Below are positions 1-8,859 of a stretch of 64,000 bases of DNA, in pieces (the first letter of the stretch is position 1; each line of letters opens with the position of its first letter). Made by a program: the position numbers and the translations under genes. This stretch comes from Polynucleobacter hirudinilacicola (GTDB lineage: Bacteria > Pseudomonadota > Gammaproteobacteria > Burkholderiales > Burkholderiaceae), in contig NZ_NAIA01000003.1 in assembly GCF_002192535.1 (NCBI RefSeq), forward strand, positions 124,001 to 188,000, read 5' to 3'. Under the pieces are notes generated by a model. That model was given only the letters and a program-made list of their open reading frames with translations, had not been told where the DNA came from and did no database searches.

Positions 1-528
1 CTCTTGCCAATGCATAGTGCGCAAGTTATGGACTACATTGCCGCTTGCCAGAATCAAAATATTCTCATCGCGCAAGGGACGAAGTTGCTTTGCCAATTCA
101 TAGTGCTCACGGGCTGACCTAGAGCCATCTAGGCTCAACTGCACCACTGGAACGTCTGCATTTGGATACATATATTTAAGGACTGACCAGGCGCCGTGAT
201 CAATACCCCATTCATTCTCTTCCATAACGATCGGTACGTTCAGCAACTCTTGAATGCGATCTGCTAGAGCAGGACTACCTGGAGCGGGATACTCAATCTC
301 AAAGAGCTCTTGCGGAAAGCCGCCGAAGTCATGAATGGTTTTGGGTTTAGGCATTGCAGTAACCCAAACCCCACGGGTTACCCAATGCGCCGAGATCACT
401 AAGATTGCGTCTGGGCGTTTTAATGATTTACCGAGAGATGCCCATGCTGAAGTGTAGCGATTGGGCTCAATGGCATACATCGGACTGCCATGGCCAGCAA
501 ATACTGCAGGTTGGCGATGGCTAGTCAT
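1..528 (-). CDS. DODA-type (LigB/YgiD-like) extradiol dioxygenase, partial
   Basis: The reading frame is open from an ATG at 528 to the left window edge, so the C-terminus is missing. The 176 visible codons belong to the class III extradiol ring-cleavage dioxygenase family (4,5-DOPA dioxygenase YgiD type). Visible motifs are GHGSP near residues 13-17, SAHW near 46-49 and DHGAW near 115; the histidines of these motifs are metal ligands in the family. A further ASGNVVHN motif is present near residue 162. Homologues open catechol-like rings with Fe(II) or Zn(II) in the cytoplasm. The real substrate cannot be read from sequence, and many bacterial members have no known physiological substrate. 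The family call is firm. Confidence 0.88.
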   Translation of the reverse strand, partial: MTSHRQPAVFAGHGSPMYAIEPNRYTSAWASLGKSLKRPDAILVISAHWVTRGVWVTAMPKPKTIHDFGGFPQELFEIEYPAPGSPALADRIQELLNVPIVMEENEWGIDHGAWSVLKYMYPNADVPVVQLSLDGSRSAREHYELAKQLRPLRDENILILASGNVVHNLRTMHWQE

Positions 529-537
529 TAATACTGG

Positions 538-675
538 TTAACCGAATACGTAACCAGTATGAGCAGCAACCAATGCAAACAAGATAGCCAAGCTAGTAGC
601 TGCAGCCAACATCACAATTAAGGTAATGATCTTTTTGTTAACTTCTTCTTTAGATTCGTTATGCCATTCGTTCAT
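538..675 (-). CDS. 45-aa single-span membrane protein, function unknown
   Basis: A short frame from an ATG at 675 encodes a charged N-terminus (residues 1-15) followed by one hydrophobic helix (about 16-38) rich in Ala, Leu and Ile, and a short polar tail ending in GYVFG. A purine-rich stretch (CAGAGGA) lies about eight bases upstream and could act as ribosome binding site. It ends ten bases before the dioxygenase start, on the same strand, so the two may be co-transcribed. No family is recognised. It might be a small membrane stress or regulatory peptide, but that is only a guess from its size and topology. Confidence 0.6.
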   Translation of the reverse strand: MNEWHNESKEEVNKKIITLIVMLAAATSLAILFALVAAHTGYVFG

Positions 676-717
676 GCTAAATCCTCTGTAAATACATTAA
701 TTAGTGGTAATTATCCA

Positions 718-885
718 CTATCGCCCGCGGCCAGCCTTGCGCATCATGCCTTTTCCGCCTCCGAAACCTGCCTGAGGCTTTCCTGCTGGGCCGGATGGGC
801 CTTTAGGTACCGGTGGACGCGCTGGCGGCTTAGCAATTACAGGCTTTGCCGGGGTTTTTGGGTCGGGTTTCTTATCGTCAGTCAC
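718..885 (-). CDS. 55-aa basic Pro/Gly/Lys-rich small protein, GTG start
   Basis: A 55-codon frame starts with GTG at 885 behind a strong AGGAGG ribosome binding site five bases away, which decides this start. The product is low in complexity: a Lys/Pro-rich first half, a Gly-rich stretch (FGGGKG near residues 41-46) and an Arg-rich end (GRGR). It has no signal peptide or membrane span and is probably disordered and nucleic-acid friendly, but no function can be assigned. It lies upstream of and on the same strand as the 45-aa membrane protein gene. The strong ribosome site makes it a better gene candidate than its composition alone would. Confidence 0.6.
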   Translation of the reverse strand: MTDDKKPDPKTPAKPVIAKPPARPPVPKGPSGPAGKPQAGFGGGKGMMRKAGRGR

Positions 886-913
886 TTTTACCTCCTATAG
901 ATATCATATTGCC

Positions 914-1576
914 ATGATTACTGACTATTCTATCCAAGCCATCGCCATCAATGCGATTCCCCTCATTTTTGCCATCACCATCCATGAGGCAGCCCATGGC
1001 TACGCTGCCCGCAAATTTGGAGACAACACGGCTTATATGATGGGCAGAGTCAGTCTAAATCCCGCCAAACATATAGATCCCGTAGGCACCATCCTCATAC
1101 CGCTAGTGCTTCTATTGACGGGGTCGCCTTTTTTGGTAGGTTACGCCAAGCCAGTACCAGTAAATTTTGGGCGTTTGCGAAACCCTAGAATTGATTCAAT
1201 TTGGGTCGCTTTAGCTGGGCCGGGGTCCAACTTTGTTCAAGCACTAATCTGGCTAATCTTTTTAATAGCACTCGTTGGACTTGGCATAAATGAGAAGTTT
1301 CTAGTATCGATGTCTCAAGCTGGGGTGACCTGGAATCTTGGCTTATTGGTGTTCAATTTATTCCCTTTGCCCCCTTTAGATGGTGGGCGCATTTTGTCGA
1401 GCCTTCTTCCAGCGCGTCAGTCAATTGCACTGGGACGATTAGAGCCTTGGGGATTTTTCATTGTTTTGGCCCTAGTATTCACTGGGGTCATTGGGTCGTT
1501 ATGGATGCAGCCTCTAATGAACTTCTTTGAGTGGCTCATACTATTCTTAACCACCCCCCTGAGAATGATCTTTTAA
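914..1576 (+). CDS. Site-2 protease family (M50) membrane metalloprotease
   Basis: The 220-residue protein has the zinc-binding HExxH motif as HEAAH at residues 24-28 inside its first membrane helix, and the third ligand region as PLPPLDGGR around Asp156. About five or six hydrophobic segments are visible. Length and order match the small PDZ-less M50B group common in proteobacteria rather than RseP. Such proteins cleave substrates within the membrane; their substrates are mostly unknown. It is transcribed away from the small genes at 538-885 and precedes cytochrome c'. Active-site residues are intact. Confidence 0.9.
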   Translation: MITDYSIQAIAINAIPLIFAITIHEAAHGYAARKFGDNTAYMMGRVSLNPAKHIDPVGTILIPLVLLLTGSPFLVGYAKPVPVNFGRLRNPRIDSIWVALAGPGSNFVQALIWLIFLIALVGLGINEKFLVSMSQAGVTWNLGLLVFNLFPLPPLDGGRILSSLLPARQSIALGRLEPWGFFIVLALVFTGVIGSLWMQPLMNFFEWLILFLTTPLRMIF

Positions 1577-1645
1577 TTTAGACAAAAATCGCTATTCTGA
1601 GATATTCTGATCCAAGTAAGCCTTATCCACTAGAGGGAAATAACC

Positions 1646-2098
1646 ATGAAATTACATAAGATTGTTTTAGCAACAACTGCAACAGTTTTAGCAATCAGCG
1701 CTGGCTTTGCTTTTGCCCAATTCCAAAAGCCTGAAGATGCTATTAAATATCGTCAGAGTGTATTTACTGTAATGGCCAACTCCTTTGGAAAAATTGGCGC
1801 AGTAGTGAAAGGTGAAGCAACTTACAACAAAGATGAAGTTGCTAAGAACGCTGCCGTCGTTGCAATGATGTCCACATTGCCATGGCAAGCATTTGGTCCT
1901 GGTACAGAAGGCGGCAAAGCACAAGCGCTTGTGTGGTCTGATAACGCCAAATTCAAAGCCGCTTCAGAAAAAATGCAATTGGCTGTAGTTGACCTCAACA
2001 AGGCTGCTCAATCGGGTGACTTAGAAAGCATCAAGAAGGCTTTTGGCGCTGCAGGGGCAACTTGCAAAGGCTGCCATGATGACTTTAAGAAGAAGTGA
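1646..2098 (+). CDS. Cytochrome c' (periplasmic four-helix heme protein)
   Basis: The protein has a signal peptide ending near residue 24 (FAFA), a helical body, and a C-terminal heme site CKGCH at residues 140-144. This placement of the heme motif close to the C-terminus is typical of class II cytochromes c'. In this family the heme iron is high-spin and can bind NO or CO, and several members protect against nitric oxide. An AGAGGGA ribosome site precedes the ATG. Maturation would depend on the ccm operon at 29-36 kb. It converges with the next gene and overlaps it by 14 bases. Confidence 0.92.
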   Translation: MKLHKIVLATTATVLAISAGFAFAQFQKPEDAIKYRQSVFTVMANSFGKIGAVVKGEATYNKDEVAKNAAVVAMMSTLPWQAFGPGTEGGKAQALVWSDNAKFKAASEKMQLAVVDLNKAAQSGDLESIKKAFGAAGATCKGCHDDFKKK

Positions 2099-2768
2099 TC
2101 AAGTAACCCACCATCACTGCGATTAGACTCAAGAGCACGAGAGCTATACCGCGCTGTAAAGCGCCATCCCGGGATACACGACCCAAGTCAGAAGGCAAAT
2201 AACTTGCTTCCTCGCTTGGGTCAATTTCTTTATCGCCACTGATCATTGGCTTAATCAGATCTTCACCTTTGAATTTCTTGTAATAGATGATGGCAGCAAT
2301 ATGGATAGCAATTAGGGTGTAGATCACCACTTGATTACCTTCATGAATCTCAGATAAAAAAGAAACTACCCAGTTAGGTACATATTTTGCCAGTGGCCCT
2401 TGGAAGGCAATCTCATCATCGACAAATAAGCCAGTGATGACTTGCACACTCAAAGCAAAGAGTAGCGCAAATACTGAGAGTGCCCCTATTGGGTTATGCC
2501 CCAAGACTCGCGGTGCATTACCTTGCAGGTAATTCAAAATCTTTTCGCGATTCGGAAAGAATGATGCAAAGCGAGCATGTGTAGAGCCGACGAAACCCCA
2601 AGTGATACGGAAGATCAACAAGATCAAGACGCTGTAACCAAAGTAGGCGTGCCATTCGATTGCATTACCACCAAGATTAACGCTAATTAAGCTACCAATA
2701 ATGCAAAGCACTAATAGCCAGTGAAATACACGAACTGGCAAATCCCAGACACGAATGATTTTCTTCAT
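2085..2768 (-). CDS. Cytochrome b/b561-type membrane cytochrome
   Basis: This diheme b-type membrane cytochrome of about 227 residues opens with the family hallmark RVWDLPVRVFHW, whose histidine is a heme ligand. Further histidines (for example EWHAYFGY and IHIAAIIYY) sit in or next to hydrophobic helices. I chose the ATG at 2768 because homologues start just before this motif; an ATG 18 bases upstream (2786) is also possible. Such proteins pass electrons from quinol to periplasmic c-type cytochromes or peroxide/NO-handling partners. It faces the cytochrome c' gene convergently rather than following it, so a functional pair is plausible but unproven. Confidence 0.86.
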   Translation of the reverse strand: MKKIIRVWDLPVRVFHWLLVLCIIGSLISVNLGGNAIEWHAYFGYSVLILLIFRITWGFVGSTHARFASFFPNREKILNYLQGNAPRVLGHNPIGALSVFALLFALSVQVITGLFVDDEIAFQGPLAKYVPNWVVSFLSEIHEGNQVVIYTLIAIHIAAIIYYKKFKGEDLIKPMISGDKEIDPSEEASYLPSDLGRVSRDGALQRGIALVLLSLIAVMVGYLITSS

Positions 2769-2797
2769 GCCCCTAGGATAAGCCATAACAATTTCGT

Positions 2798-3739
2798 TTA
2801 TTTGATCTGGGGCAAGTCTTTCTGGATTATCTTTAACCCCGCTCTTAAAGCTTCTTGATAGCGGTCCCGTTCAGCCTTAATCGTTTCGGCAGTCCAAGGG
2901 AAAAATCCCTCGCCAGTTTTCATACCAAACTTTCCACTAGCGACACGATCACTTAAACACTTGGCAATATTGGGCGAGTTATTGAGGCTAGGGTAAATCT
3001 TGGCGCCTCCAGCGGCATGAACCTCTAGGCCAGCATGATCTCGTTGCATAGCAGGGCCGGCAGCAATATAACGAAACCCAAAGCCAAAACGTACGGCTTT
3101 ATCAATATCCTCAAGACTACAAACACCCTCATCAACCATTGAAAATGCTTCGCGTGATAAGGCATGTTGCAAGCGATTTGCCAAAAATCCTGGTAAATCT
3201 TTTTTAACGCTCACTGGAACCATGCCACATGCCGTCATCAATCTCGATAAGCTATCGCCGACCATTGGAGAAGTCTTTGCTCCATAAACCACTTCTACAC
3301 AGGGAACTAAATGAGCGGGCATGAAAAAATGCAAGCCGATCATACGGGCTGCTGTTTTTAAACCTTCAGCAATTTCACTAATCGGAAAGCTGGTGCTATT
3401 ACTAGCCAACACCGCCTCAGGCTTTGCATATTTTTCTAACTTTGCAAATAATTCTCGCTTGATATCAAGACGCTCAGGCACACACTCAATCACCAAATCA
3501 ATCTCAGGCCAGTCGACCTCTTCAAGTGAACCCGCTACGGTCAATAAGTGGATGCGATTTTCATAACCAAGCTCAGTCATGGTATTGATGAAGTAGTCTG
3601 GCAATAAAGCACGACGCTCTGTGGTTGGCTCTACAACTTGGACGGCGCAGCCACCCCGCGCACAGACCGCAGCAACATCCGCGCCCATCGTTCCGCCGCC
3701 GACAATCACCACCTTAGTTTCAGCTGGGGTAAACAACAT
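2798..3739 (-). CDS. 3-hydroxyacyl-CoA dehydrogenase-family NAD-dependent dehydrogenase
   Basis: A 313-residue single-module dehydrogenase. The N-terminal Rossmann motif is IVGGGTMGADVAA (about residues 12-24), followed by the family serine/histidine regions SNSTSF and GLHFFMPA, and a C-terminal helical domain with LANRLQHALSREA. It lacks the crotonase part of FadB. Members of this size include 3-hydroxybutyryl-CoA dehydrogenases, carnitine dehydrogenases and lambda-crystallin/gulonate dehydrogenases, so a sugar-acid or carnitine-like substrate is possible. It is clearly paralogous to the gene at 10100-11026, and is divergent from the 2-hydroxyacid dehydrogenase across an 84-base gap. Confidence 0.88.
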   Translation of the reverse strand: MLFTPAETKVVIVGGGTMGADVAAVCARGGCAVQVVEPTTERRALLPDYFINTMTELGYENRIHLLTVAGSLEEVDWPEIDLVIECVPERLDIKRELFAKLEKYAKPEAVLASNSTSFPISEIAEGLKTAARMIGLHFFMPAHLVPCVEVVYGAKTSPMVGDSLSRLMTACGMVPVSVKKDLPGFLANRLQHALSREAFSMVDEGVCSLEDIDKAVRFGFGFRYIAAGPAMQRDHAGLEVHAAGGAKIYPSLNNSPNIAKCLSDRVASGKFGMKTGEGFFPWTAETIKAERDRYQEALRAGLKIIQKDLPQIK

Positions 3740-3823
3740 TACTTATTCTCCTAAAGGGGCAGACTTTTCATTCAAAATCCACATACAATGAGGTCATTAT
3801 TTCAATAAAAAACATAGTGAGAC

Positions 3824-4753
3824 ATGATCCCCGTCAATTCGGTGCTACAGGTCGGCCATTTCCCTGAGTTAATGCAGGCAGAAATTGATCGCCGCTTTAC
3901 CCCCACTTACCATCTAGATCCTGCGGCCCCTGCCCCCGCCGGAAACTTTGAGGCTATTTTGATTCGCTCTAATACCAAGCTACCTGAGGCCTTGGTCAAG
4001 CAGATTCCCAGTATTCGTATGGTTGCCACCTGCGGGGTTGGTTATGACAACCTACCTTTGGCATACCTTAAACAGCATGGCATTCAAGCTACAAACACTC
4101 CAGAAGTACTGAATGATGCTGTCTGTGAGCTTGCCATTGGCATGATGCTTGGACTAATGCGCCGCATCCCTGAATCTGAGGCCTTTGTTAAAAGCGGCGC
4201 TTGGGCAAAGACCCCTTTTAAGTTAACAACCACTCTCGCTGGAAAGCAGGTAGGTATTGCAGGAATGGGTCGCATTGGCCAAGATCTAGCCAAGCGCCTT
4301 GAGCCTTTTAAGGTGGAGATTGCCTATAGCGGTCCCAGCCCAAAGCAGGTGCCTTACACCTACTACCCCAAGATTAAGGATTTAGCCCAGAATTGCGATG
4401 TTTTATTCCTAGCCTGCCCTGCCACCCCCGATACCGATAAGATGGTCAACGCTGAGGTTTTAGAGGCTTTAGGACCCACTGGTTTTCTAGTCAATATTGC
4501 TCGTGGCAGCGTAGTGGACGAGAACGATCTTTTATATGCACTGCAACATAAAAAGATCGCTGGCGCTGCACTGGATGTTTTTGAGAATGAACCAAATCCC
4601 AATAAGGTCTTTTTAAATCTCGATAATGTTTTACTAACACCTCATATTGGTAGCGCTACCACGGAAACACGGATAGCCATGACCAATTTAGCTGTAGATA
4701 ATTTAGAAGCATTTTTTGCAAAACAACCACTTCTATCAGAAGTACATCATTAA
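3824..4753 (+). CDS. D-isomer-specific 2-hydroxyacid dehydrogenase
   Basis: The 309-residue protein has the NAD-binding motif GMGRIGQDLA in its middle and the catalytic trio of the D-2-hydroxyacid dehydrogenase family: Arg in NIARGSVVDE, Glu in FENEPNPN, and His in TPHIGSAT. It interconverts a 2-keto acid and a D-2-hydroxy acid with NAD(P)H. It resembles the glyoxylate/hydroxypyruvate reductase branch, but the substrate is not fixed by sequence. It is the first gene of a co-directional run with the DHDPS-family aldolase (12-base gap), the TAXI protein and the TRAP permease. Confidence 0.9.
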   Translation: MIPVNSVLQVGHFPELMQAEIDRRFTPTYHLDPAAPAPAGNFEAILIRSNTKLPEALVKQIPSIRMVATCGVGYDNLPLAYLKQHGIQATNTPEVLNDAVCELAIGMMLGLMRRIPESEAFVKSGAWAKTPFKLTTTLAGKQVGIAGMGRIGQDLAKRLEPFKVEIAYSGPSPKQVPYTYYPKIKDLAQNCDVLFLACPATPDTDKMVNAEVLEALGPTGFLVNIARGSVVDENDLLYALQHKKIAGAALDVFENEPNPNKVFLNLDNVLLTPHIGSATTETRIAMTNLAVDNLEAFFAKQPLLSEVHH

Positions 4754-4765
4754 AACGGAGTCAGC

Positions 4766-5692
4766 ATGACCATTTCTTTACATCCTTCCACCTTGCCAGC
4801 GGTGTTGTCACCTGTAATGACACCTTTTAAAGCAGATGGCTATCCAGATGAACAAAAATTACTCAAGCAATGTAAATGGTTAGAGGCAAATGGCGTTGGT
4901 CAAGCAATCTTTGGCACAAACTCCGAAGCGAACTCGATGTCTGCCACACAAAAGATGAATACGCTTACTGCGCTGATTGAGGGCGGTTTAAATCCACAGC
5001 ATATGATGCCAGGAACTGGATCCACCTCCATCGAGAGCACTTATCGGATGACTGCGCATGCTTTGAGTTACCAATGTGCTGGCGTATTGATGTTGCCACC
5101 CTTCTACTACAAAGATATTACTGATGATGGTTTGTTTGCTTACTTCTCTGAAGTCATTCAAAAGATAGGTAACCCAGCATTACAAATTTATATTTACAAC
5201 ATACCTCCTGTCACCAAAATCAATTTAAGCCTCTCATTACTAGAGCGTTTAATTAAAGAGTACCCAAAAACTGTAGTTGGCATGAAAGATAGCTCTGGTG
5301 ATTGGGAATACACAGAATCGGTAATCAAGTTATTGGCGCCGCATGGTTTCCGAGTTTACGCAGGTAGTGAAGTGTTCTTAATGCGTACACTGCGTGCCGG
5401 CGGTGTTGGCTGTATCTCCGCTACTGCAAACGTGAATCCAAAAGCAATTGCTGAGTTAGCTGCCCATTGGAGAGAGTCTGATGCCGATAAACGGCAAGCC
5501 GACTTAGATCAAGTGCGCGGTATCTTTGCGAAGTACCAAATGATTGCTGGTATGAAAACAGCGGTAGCACATTACAGCAAAGACCCGGAGTGGTTAAGAG
5601 TACGTCCACCCCTCATGCAATTGAGTGCTAGCCAACAAGCTCAGCTGTTGAGTGAGCTCAAAGCAATTAATTTCAGCATGCCAGGTCTTTAA
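4766..5692 (+). CDS. Dihydrodipicolinate synthase-family aldolase/lyase
   Basis: A 308-residue TIM-barrel class I aldolase. The Schiff-base lysine is Lys174 in VGMKDSSGD and the catalytic tyrosine Tyr144 lies in IYIYNIPP. The usual GTTGE substrate loop reads GTNSEANS here (residues 50-57), which argues against true DapA and for a catabolic relative such as a keto-deoxy sugar-acid aldolase or dehydratase. It sits between a hydroxyacid dehydrogenase and a TAXI-TRAP transporter. I infer a role in breaking down the imported acid; the exact reaction is unknown. Confidence 0.88.
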   Translation: MTISLHPSTLPAVLSPVMTPFKADGYPDEQKLLKQCKWLEANGVGQAIFGTNSEANSMSATQKMNTLTALIEGGLNPQHMMPGTGSTSIESTYRMTAHALSYQCAGVLMLPPFYYKDITDDGLFAYFSEVIQKIGNPALQIYIYNIPPVTKINLSLSLLERLIKEYPKTVVGMKDSSGDWEYTESVIKLLAPHGFRVYAGSEVFLMRTLRAGGVGCISATANVNPKAIAELAAHWRESDADKRQADLDQVRGIFAKYQMIAGMKTAVAHYSKDPEWLRVRPPLMQLSASQQAQLLSELKAINFSMPGL

Positions 5693-5723
5693 TTTACAAA
5701 ACTAATTATTACTAGGAGACAAA

Positions 5724-6674
5724 ATGAAACTACTTAAAGTCATTACCCTTACCCTTAGCCTCTTATGGGCAAGTGCACACGCACAAAATTTGTCAATCGC
5801 AACCGGTGGAACTGGCGGCGTCTACTACCCAATGGGTGGAGGCCTGGCCTCAGTTCTATCGAAGCATGTACCAGGAATGTCAGCAACTGCTGAAGTTACA
5901 GGCGGTTCAGTTGATAACTTAAAACTGATTGGTACTGGCAAACCTTACGTTGGCTTCTCAATGGCTGATGCTGCTAAAGATGCATTAGTTGGTGAGGATA
6001 AATTTAAGGACAAGCCAATAGATTTGCGCAATTTACTCATACTCTATCCAAACTTAATGCACGTAGCCACTGTGGAATCAACCGGCATTAAAACAATGAA
6101 AGATTTAAAAGGTAAGCGTGTAAGTACTGGCTCCCCTGGTAGCGCTACTGAAGTGATGGCCTTTCGCTTGCTAGAGGCGGCAGGCCTTGATAAAGATAAA
6201 GATGTCAAACGTGAGCGCTTGAGCGTTGCAGAATCTGTCAATGCAGTAAAAGATCGCAAGATTGATGCTTTCTTCTGGGTAGGTGGTTTACCAACTGCAG
6301 CAGTAACTGATCTTGCAAACAGCCCTGGTATGAAAATCGTGATGGTAGACACCGCTGCTGAAGTTCCTGCTATGAATAAAAAATACGGTAATCTTTACTT
6401 CCCATCCGTGATTACAAAGCAAACTTATAGCGGTATGGAAAAAGATAACAATGTTGCAGCCGTTGCCAATCTTTTGGTTGTAAATGCTTCTATGTCTGAT
6501 GCAGAGGCATACAAAATTGTTAAAGCCATTTTTGATAATCAGCTTGAACTGGTCCGCTCACATGCTGAGTACAGAAATATTAAGCTAGAAAGCCAAAAGT
6601 CGAATGCCTCACCGATTGCCTATCATCCAGGTGCGTTGAAGTACTTTAAAGAAAAAGGTGTCAAGGTAAACTAA
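5724..6674 (+). CDS. TAXI-family TRAP transporter solute-binding protein
   Basis: The 316-residue periplasmic binding protein has a signal peptide ending in ASAHA near residue 20 and then the TAXI signature: IATGGTGGVYYPMGGGLA, followed by EVTGGSVDNLKL. An AGGAG ribosome site lies just upstream. It delivers a substrate to the membrane permease encoded next, and TAXI ligands are usually small carboxylates such as glutamate or 2-oxoglutarate. An 8-bp hairpin follows the stop codon, likely lowering read-through so that binding protein exceeds permease. Confidence 0.94.
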   Translation: MKLLKVITLTLSLLWASAHAQNLSIATGGTGGVYYPMGGGLASVLSKHVPGMSATAEVTGGSVDNLKLIGTGKPYVGFSMADAAKDALVGEDKFKDKPIDLRNLLILYPNLMHVATVESTGIKTMKDLKGKRVSTGSPGSATEVMAFRLLEAAGLDKDKDVKRERLSVAESVNAVKDRKIDAFFWVGGLPTAAVTDLANSPGMKIVMVDTAAEVPAMNKKYGNLYFPSVITKQTYSGMEKDNNVAAVANLLVVNASMSDAEAYKIVKAIFDNQLELVRSHAEYRNIKLESQKSNASPIAYHPGALKYFKEKGVKVN

Positions 6675-6682
6675 GCTACATC

Positions 6683-6703
6683 GGGGTGAGTTAATCTCAC
6701 CCC
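6683..6703 (+). terminator. Intra-operon hairpin between TRAP binding protein and permease
   Basis: A perfect 8-bp inverted repeat (GGGGTGAG / CTCACCCC, five-base loop) lies nine bases after the TAXI stop codon and 48 bases before the permease start. Only a weak pyrimidine stretch follows, so it is more likely a partial terminator or mRNA-stabilising stem-loop than a full stop. Such elements commonly set the excess of binding protein over permease. Confidence 0.6.
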
Positions 6704-6750
6704 TTCTGCTTTAATGCGGTACATAAATAGAAATAAAAACAGGCTGAGAG

Positions 6751-8763
6751 ATGAATCAAAACGCAATTGACAATGAAACCCAAGAAAAGTTAGATGCTTT
6801 CATTAAGCAAGAAGAAGGTGACTCTAATGACTATAAAGGGCTGCTAGCCAAATTCATTACCTTGGTTGCGGTTGGCATGTCTTTGTTTCATCTCTATGCG
6901 GCCTATTCGATTGTTCCAACGCAGCAATTGCGTGTAATACACGTTGCCTTAGTGTTATTTTTAGTTTTCTTAAGTTTTCCGATTGCTGCTCGCTTTAAAA
7001 ACAAGTTGATGTTTTGGGATGTTTTATTTGCTGTCGGCTCCGTTGCGATTGCCTATTACATTCTCTCGGGTGGCGATGATTTCATGGACCGAAACACCGC
7101 GCCAAACTCTACTGATGTCATGGTTGGCATTGCTCTTATCTTGCTTATCCTTGAGAGCGTCAGAAGAACGAATGGCATGGTCTTAGTGACCGTTACTGTC
7201 CTCTTCTTGCTGTACGCTTTCTTTGGCAACTACCTACCTGCTCCATGGACTCACAAAGGCTATGATCTCGATCGTCTAGTTGGCTACATGTATATGAGCC
7301 TGGAAGGAATCTACGGTACCGCAGTCGATGTCTCTGCAACGCTCATTATTTTGTTCACCATCTTTGGTGCCTTCTTACAATTTACTGGTGCCGGTAAGTT
7401 CTTTATTGACTTTTCTTTTGCTGCAATGGGCGGGAAATCCTCAGGGGTTGGCAGAACCATCGTGCTTTCCTCATTTTTAATGGGTGGTCCTTCCGGATCA
7501 GGTGTTGCCACTACCGTCACTGTAGGCTCAGTTGCCGCACCCATGCTTGAGAAGGTTGGTTATGAAAAGAATGCTGCTGGTGGCCTCTTGGCTGCTGGAG
7601 GTCTTGGTGCCATTATCTCGCCACCAGTTCTGGGTGCAGCGGCATTCTTGATTGCTGACTTTTTAAAGATTTCTTATTTAGATGTATTGCTGATGGCAAC
7701 CATCCCAACCATCCTCTTTTACCTTGGTTTATTTGTCATGGTTGAGATTGATGTTCGCAAATACGGGATGAAGAATATTCATTTTGAATCAGCCGAGAGC
7801 GCCTGGTCACTTACGAAAAAATACTGGTTCCATTTCTTCTCGCTAATCTCGATTGTGGTATTCATGATGTATGGCTTCTCACCAGTGATGTCGGTGTTTT
7901 GGGCAACCGTGGTATCCGCTTTCTCTAGTATGTTGCGCGAAGATACTGCGATCATTCCTTGGGCGTGGTTTAAAGGTAAAGAGCCTATTCTTTCAGGACT
8001 TTACAACTCCAGTCTCACGAAAGCGCTAGCATCAGGATCTACTGGGGTATTGGCTATCGCTGCAACCTGCGCAGGCGCTGGCTTAATTGTGGGTACCGTG
8101 ACCCTAACTGGCCTTGGATTGAAATTTAGCTCGATTGTGATTCAGTACGCAGGTGGCTCGCTCTTACTCACCGCAATCTTCACTGCCTTAATTGTTTGGA
8201 TTGTGGGTCTCGCCGTTCCAGTCACAGCCTCATACATCATCTGCGCAGTGATCGCAGCGCCAGCATTAATTAATCTAGGTGTGCCTGCTTTTGCAGCCCA
8301 TATGTTTATCTTTTACTATGCCGTTCTGTCCGAGGTTTCCCCTCCGACAGCACTCTCTCCATTTGCAGCAGCGGCGATCTGTAAGGGCAACCCCTATAGG
8401 ACTACTTTACAAACCTGGAAATATGTAGCGCCAGCGATTTTGGTGCCATTTATGTTTGTCTTGGATAAGTCTGGGGTCAGCCTGCTATTGATGGGATCCA
8501 GTAGCGCCCTAGAACAGGCTGATTGGACACAGATTGCTTGGATCTCTTTTACTGCAGTGGTAGGAATCATCTGCTTGGCTGGCGGTCTTCAAGGTTGGTT
8601 TATTGAGAAAACCAAAATTTTTGAACGCGTCATTATGGTAGTTTCTGGCGTTGCCCTAGCCTATCCGTCAACTGAGGCTGACCTAATTGGCTTTATTGGC
8701 TTTGGTCTCGTATTGATTACCCAATCGATCACTTATTTCAAACTCAATCGTAAAGCCTCATAA
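6751..8763 (+). CDS. TRAP transporter fused 4TM/12TM permease (DctQM-type)
   Basis: The 670-residue polytopic membrane protein matches the fused permease that partners TAXI-type binding proteins: an N-terminal DctQ-like part with about four helices, then a long DctM-like part with the conserved GGPSGSGVATTVTVGSVAAP region near residue 250 and a mirrored SEVSPPTALSPFAAAA region near residue 530. It uses an ion gradient rather than ATP to import the ligand caught by the protein encoded upstream. It is followed by a strong bidirectional terminator. Confidence 0.94.
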   Translation: MNQNAIDNETQEKLDAFIKQEEGDSNDYKGLLAKFITLVAVGMSLFHLYAAYSIVPTQQLRVIHVALVLFLVFLSFPIAARFKNKLMFWDVLFAVGSVAIAYYILSGGDDFMDRNTAPNSTDVMVGIALILLILESVRRTNGMVLVTVTVLFLLYAFFGNYLPAPWTHKGYDLDRLVGYMYMSLEGIYGTAVDVSATLIILFTIFGAFLQFTGAGKFFIDFSFAAMGGKSSGVGRTIVLSSFLMGGPSGSGVATTVTVGSVAAPMLEKVGYEKNAAGGLLAAGGLGAIISPPVLGAAAFLIADFLKISYLDVLLMATIPTILFYLGLFVMVEIDVRKYGMKNIHFESAESAWSLTKKYWFHFFSLISIVVFMMYGFSPVMSVFWATVVSAFSSMLREDTAIIPWAWFKGKEPILSGLYNSSLTKALASGSTGVLAIAATCAGAGLIVGTVTLTGLGLKFSSIVIQYAGGSLLLTAIFTALIVWIVGLAVPVTASYIICAVIAAPALINLGVPAFAAHMFIFYYAVLSEVSPPTALSPFAAAAICKGNPYRTTLQTWKYVAPAILVPFMFVLDKSGVSLLLMGSSSALEQADWTQIAWISFTAVVGIICLAGGLQGWFIEKTKIFERVIMVVSGVALAYPSTEADLIGFIGFGLVLITQSITYFKLNRKAS

Positions 8764-8803
8764 GATAAAAAGGTATCGCCGCCATGATATCTAAGCTGAT
8801 ATC

Positions 8804-8837
8804 AACAATAAAGCCCGCATTTGCGGGCTTTATTGTT
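8804..8837. terminator. Bidirectional rho-independent terminator
   Basis: A perfect 16-bp inverted repeat around GCCCGCA/TGCGGGC is flanked by A-rich and T-rich arms. It sits between the convergent TRAP permease and enolase-superfamily genes and can end both transcripts. Confidence 0.9.
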
Positions 8838-8859
8838 TTACAGGCTTATGTTGATTTAC

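Noticed and set aside
661-900. 79-codon plus-strand ORF
   Set aside because: It is the complement of two better supported minus-strand small genes (538-675 and 718-885), one with a strong AGGAGG site.
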